DNA of 7,253 nt, from the NCBI GenBank assembly GCA_017936205.1, contig JAGBGB010000359.1:1-7253 (forward strand). Direction: 5' to 3'. A model generated the notes under the pieces. That model was not told the DNA's origin. It saw nothing but the letters and a program-made list of their open reading frames with translations, and did no database searches. The stretch comes from Oscillospiraceae bacterium. GTDB lineage: Bacteria; Bacillota; Clostridia; Oscillospirales; Oscillospiraceae. This document shows positions 5,352 through 7,253 of this stretch, in pieces. A program made the position numbers and the translations under genes. Each line of letters begins with the position of its first letter. The first letter of the stretch is position 1.

Positions 5352-6091
5352 TCGCCTACGAATCTCTGGCTGCTGCTTATGATGGTCTGACCACAGATGT
5401 GAACTATAGGGGTGTTTTGGCCTTTTTTCAGTCTGTTCTGAAGGATCATGGGAAACAGCCGGAACGGATCCTGGACTTAGCTTGCGGAACGGGCTCTATG
5501 TCTGTGCTTCTGGCACAGGAGGGCTATCAGGTTCTGGGAGCGGATATTTCGGAAGAAATGCTCACCGTTGCCGCACAGAAGGCAGAGAGCCTTGAGGGGA
5601 ACCGCCCCTTCTTTATTTGCCAGCCTATGCAGCGTCTGCGTCTGCCCTATCGGGTGGGCGCTGTTTGCTGTTTCCTGGACAGTCTGAACTATGTTACAGA
5701 GCCTGAGGATTGCAGGAAGGCATTCGGACGGGTCTATGAGGCATTAGAGGACGGAGGGGTATTCTTTTTCGATATCAATACTCCCTTTAAGCTCCGAGGC
5801 TTGGATGGACAGGTGTTCTTAGATGAGAATGAGGAAAGCTACTGTGTCTGGCGGGCAGAGTTTGATGAGGGGGAGCGGATCTGCTATTATGGCATCGACC
5901 TGTTCCGTCGTCGGAATGCCCTGTGGGAGCGGAGCTTCGAACAGCACTGCGAGTATGCCTATGAGCCGGAGGAGCTGCTGTTGTGGCTGAGGGAAGCAGG
6001 CTTTAGCCGTGTGGAGCTTTACGGAGATTGCCGTAAAGAAGTCCCCACGGCAGAAGAGCAGCGGATCTATTTTGCAGCATTTAAGGAGTAA
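5348..6091 (+). CDS. Class I SAM-dependent methyltransferase, substrate unknown
   Basis: The 247-residue protein has the Rossmann-type SAM-binding fold. Motif I is ILDLACGTGS (41-50), the ribose-binding acid is Asp66 (LGADIS), and later strands include CCFLDSLNYV (107-116) and the DGGVFFFDINTP segment (135-146). The N-terminus YESLAAAYDGLT is typical of the methyltransferase domain 25/11 group found in Firmicutes, whose members are mostly uncharacterised. No targeting signal is seen, so it should be cytoplasmic. It overlaps the upstream regulator gene by 4 nt and uses an AGGAAGAGG ribosome binding site inside it. It ends 5 nt before the next gene and carries that gene's AAGGAG site (6083-6088) in its last codons. 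Co-expression is likely, but the context does not name a substrate. Confidence 0.9.
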   Translation: MIAYESLAAAYDGLTTDVNYRGVLAFFQSVLKDHGKQPERILDLACGTGSMSVLLAQEGYQVLGADISEEMLTVAAQKAESLEGNRPFFICQPMQRLRLPYRVGAVCCFLDSLNYVTEPEDCRKAFGRVYEALEDGGVFFFDINTPFKLRGLDGQVFLDENEESYCVWRAEFDEGERICYYGIDLFRRRNALWERSFEQHCEYAYEPEELLLWLREAGFSRVELYGDCRKEVPTAEEQRIYFAAFKE

Positions 6092-6096
6092 AAGTA

Positions 6097-6975
6097 ATGA
6101 AGGATTATATTGTAAGAGCCATCACCACAGACGGTTGGGTGAAGGCTATGGCCATTTCCTCCACCGCAATGGTAGAGAAGGCGCGACAGATGCATAAAAC
6201 CACTCCCACTGCCACTGCAGCGCTGGGAAGAGTTTTGACAGTGACTTCTATGATGGGGAACCTGCAGAAGGTAGAGAACGGCGCCTTAACCCTGCAGTTT
6301 AAGGGCGGCGGCCCCTTGGGCACCATTCTGGCAACCTCTGATGCAGAGGGAAATGTCCGTGGCTATGTGACCAATCCGGGGATCTCTCTGTTAGAGAAGT
6401 ATGCAGGGAAGCTGGATGTAGGTGCAGCAGTAGGAACAGACGGAATGCTGACGGTCATTCGGGATCTGCAAATGAAGGAACCCTATATCGGCAGCGTGGA
6501 GCTGGTAACAGGGGAGATCGCTGATGATATTACAGCGTATTTTGCCCAGTCTGAGCAGACTCCTACGGCTTGCGCACTGGGAGTTCTTGTAGATGTGGAT
6601 CAGAGTGTGAAGGTAGCAGGCGGCTACTTGATCCAGCTTCTGCCCGGAGCTCCCGATGATGTGATCATGAAGATCGAGACCGGTATTGCCTGCGCCGGCG
6701 CTGTAACACCCATGCTGGATCGTGGCATGAGCCCTGAGGAGATCCTGAAGACCGTCCTATGCGAATTTGAACTGGATATTTTTGAGCAGGAGCCTGTGGA
6801 GTATCGCTGCTACTGCAGTCGGGAGCGGGTAGAAAAGACCCTGATCACCATAGGCAAAAAAGATATGCAGGAGATCGTTGATGAGGGAAAAGATATTACC
6901 ATCGAATGTCAGTTCTGCGACACCATCTATAAATTCACACCTCAAGAGGTAGAAACCCTGCTGAAAAGCCTGTAA
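6097..6975 (+). CDS. hslO: Hsp33 redox-regulated chaperone
   Basis: Hsp33 is a cytoplasmic holdase. Under oxidative stress its zinc-bound cysteines form disulfides, the C-terminal part unfolds, and it binds unfolding client proteins. The 292-residue length is typical. Conserved blocks include GRVLTVTSMMGN (44-55), the GGGPLG loop (70-75), RGYVTNPG (88-95) and the QSEQTPTACALGV segment (151-163). The redox switch is complete, with Cys238 and Cys240 (CYC) plus Cys271 and Cys274 (CQFC), the CxC-CxxC zinc pattern. ATG 6097 has AAGGAG 8 nt upstream, inside the end of the methyltransferase gene. It is the last gene of the unit that starts near 5000. Control by oxidant level is mainly post-translational, and I see no separate promoter. 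Confidence 0.96.
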   Translation: MKDYIVRAITTDGWVKAMAISSTAMVEKARQMHKTTPTATAALGRVLTVTSMMGNLQKVENGALTLQFKGGGPLGTILATSDAEGNVRGYVTNPGISLLEKYAGKLDVGAAVGTDGMLTVIRDLQMKEPYIGSVELVTGEIADDITAYFAQSEQTPTACALGVLVDVDQSVKVAGGYLIQLLPGAPDDVIMKIETGIACAGAVTPMLDRGMSPEEILKTVLCEFELDIFEQEPVEYRCYCSRERVEKTLITIGKKDMQEIVDEGKDITIECQFCDTIYKFTPQEVETLLKSL

Positions 6976-6980
6976 ATGCC

Positions 6981-6998
6981 GAGGAAATCCCTCTTTTT
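6981..6998 (+). terminator. Weak possible terminator after hslO
   Basis: GAGG (6981-6984) can pair with CCTC (6990-6993) around a 5-nt loop, followed by five T residues. The stem is only 4 bp, so termination would be inefficient. No better candidate is seen before the tRNA promoter. Confidence 0.3.
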
Positions 6999-7038
6999 AA
7001 AAAATTTTGAAAAAACTCAAAAATTTTAAAAAAAGGTA

Positions 7039-7067
7039 TTGACAAATCGGCGAATTGTGTGTATAAT
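7039..7067 (+). promoter_or_regulatory. Consensus promoter of the tRNA operon with an A-tract upstream region
   Basis: TTGACA (7039-7044) and TATAAT (7062-7067) are both perfect consensus hexamers with a 17-bp spacer. The 40 bases before them are runs of A and T (for example 7009-7015 and 7028-7034), as in an UP element that binds the RNA polymerase alpha subunit or in bent DNA. This is the layout of a highly expressed stable-RNA promoter. Confidence 0.92.
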
Positions 7068-7072
7068 ATCAC

Positions 7073-7107
7073 CGTTGCTTGAGAGCGACGAACTCAAGAG
7101 AGCAACG
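7073..7107 (+). other. Structured leader of the tRNA transcript
   Basis: CGTTGC (7073-7078) pairs with GCAACG (7102-7107), and the adjoining TTGAG (7079-7083) pairs with CTCAA (7093-7097), leaving a GAGA bulge and a 9-nt loop. The stem begins at the predicted transcript start and ends 5 nt before the tRNA-Val. It may guide 5'-end processing or protect the precursor; it lacks the T-run of a terminator. Confidence 0.55.
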
Positions 7108-7112
7108 CCCTT

Positions 7113-7188
7113 GGGAGCATAGCTCAGCTGGGAGAGCACATGCCTTACAAGCATGGGGTCACAGGTTCGAGCCCTGTTGTTCCCACCA
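7113..7188 (+). tRNA. tRNA-Val (anticodon TAC)
   Basis: The full cloverleaf is visible: acceptor GGGAGCA with TGTTCCC (one G-T pair), D-stem GCTC/GAGC, anticodon stem CATGC/GCATG with loop CTTACAA (anticodon TAC, 7146-7148), T-stem ACAGG/CCTGT with loop TTCGAGC, discriminator A7185 and an encoded CCA (7186-7188). It is 76 nt long, the first RNA of the operon, and 6 nt before the next tRNA. Confidence 0.97.
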
Positions 7189-7194
7189 CAATTT

Positions 7195-7253
7195 GGCCCG
7201 GTGGTGCAGTCGGTTAGCACGCCAGCCTGTCACGCTGGAGGTCGACGGTTCGA
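7195..7253 (+). tRNA. tRNA-Asp (anticodon GTC), cut by the window edge
   Basis: The sequence starts with acceptor strand GGCCCGG and a D-arm containing CAGTCGGTTAGCA. The anticodon stem CCAGC/GCTGG encloses loop CTGTCAC with anticodon GTC (7229-7231). The T-arm begins GACGGTTCGA and the window ends there, so about 18 nt, including the 3' acceptor strand, are missing. Confidence 0.95.

Overview
The window looks like part of the chromosome of an anaerobic, low-to-mid-GC Gram-positive bacterium of the Clostridia, probably a gut-type member of the Oscillospiraceae or a relative. This rests on strong GGAGG ribosome binding sites, a rubrerythrin, a YerC-type TrpR-like regulator, Hsp33, CCA-encoding tRNA genes, and short palindromic repeats of kinds I associate with those genomes. 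The genus cannot be fixed from the sequence. All supported genes are on the + strand, and no transposase, integrase or CRISPR array is present.

Bases 1-282 are repeat-rich: a 122-bp element with 30-bp inverted ends, a dispersed 35-bp repeat, and a 23-bp-stem hairpin that ends 4 nt before a cysteine desulfurase start codon. Bases 283-3630 hold the desulfurase and two tandem membrane acyltransferases (acyltransferase_3 family). The acyltransferases look richer in A+T than the flanks and were possibly acquired. The first one has a normal start and Shine-Dalgarno sequence, but codon 7 is TAG; translation would have to restart at a TTG, or the gene is broken.

Bases 3631-4323 hold no convincing gene. 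They contain two more copies of the 35-bp repeat family and a second copy of the inverted-end element, which has a ~138-bp MITE-like element inserted in its left arm. The direct repeats on either side of the desulfurase-acyltransferase block lie about 4 kb apart.

Bases 4324-6975 look like ordinary housekeeping DNA. A rubrerythrin gene has its own promoter and a strong terminator. It is followed by a tightly packed unit: a YerC/HisR-like regulator, a SAM-dependent methyltransferase (ATGA overlap) and the redox chaperone Hsp33. Rubrerythrin and Hsp33 both deal with oxidative stress, but they are separated by the terminator. The regulator's promoter carries a 14-bp direct repeat over and just after its -10 box, which looks like an operator. 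The same motif recurs in the three dispersed repeats, including those upstream of the desulfurase and the rubrerythrin.

Bases 6976-7253 hold an A-tract region, a perfect consensus promoter, a folded leader, tRNA-Val(TAC) and a tRNA-Asp(GTC) cut by the window edge.
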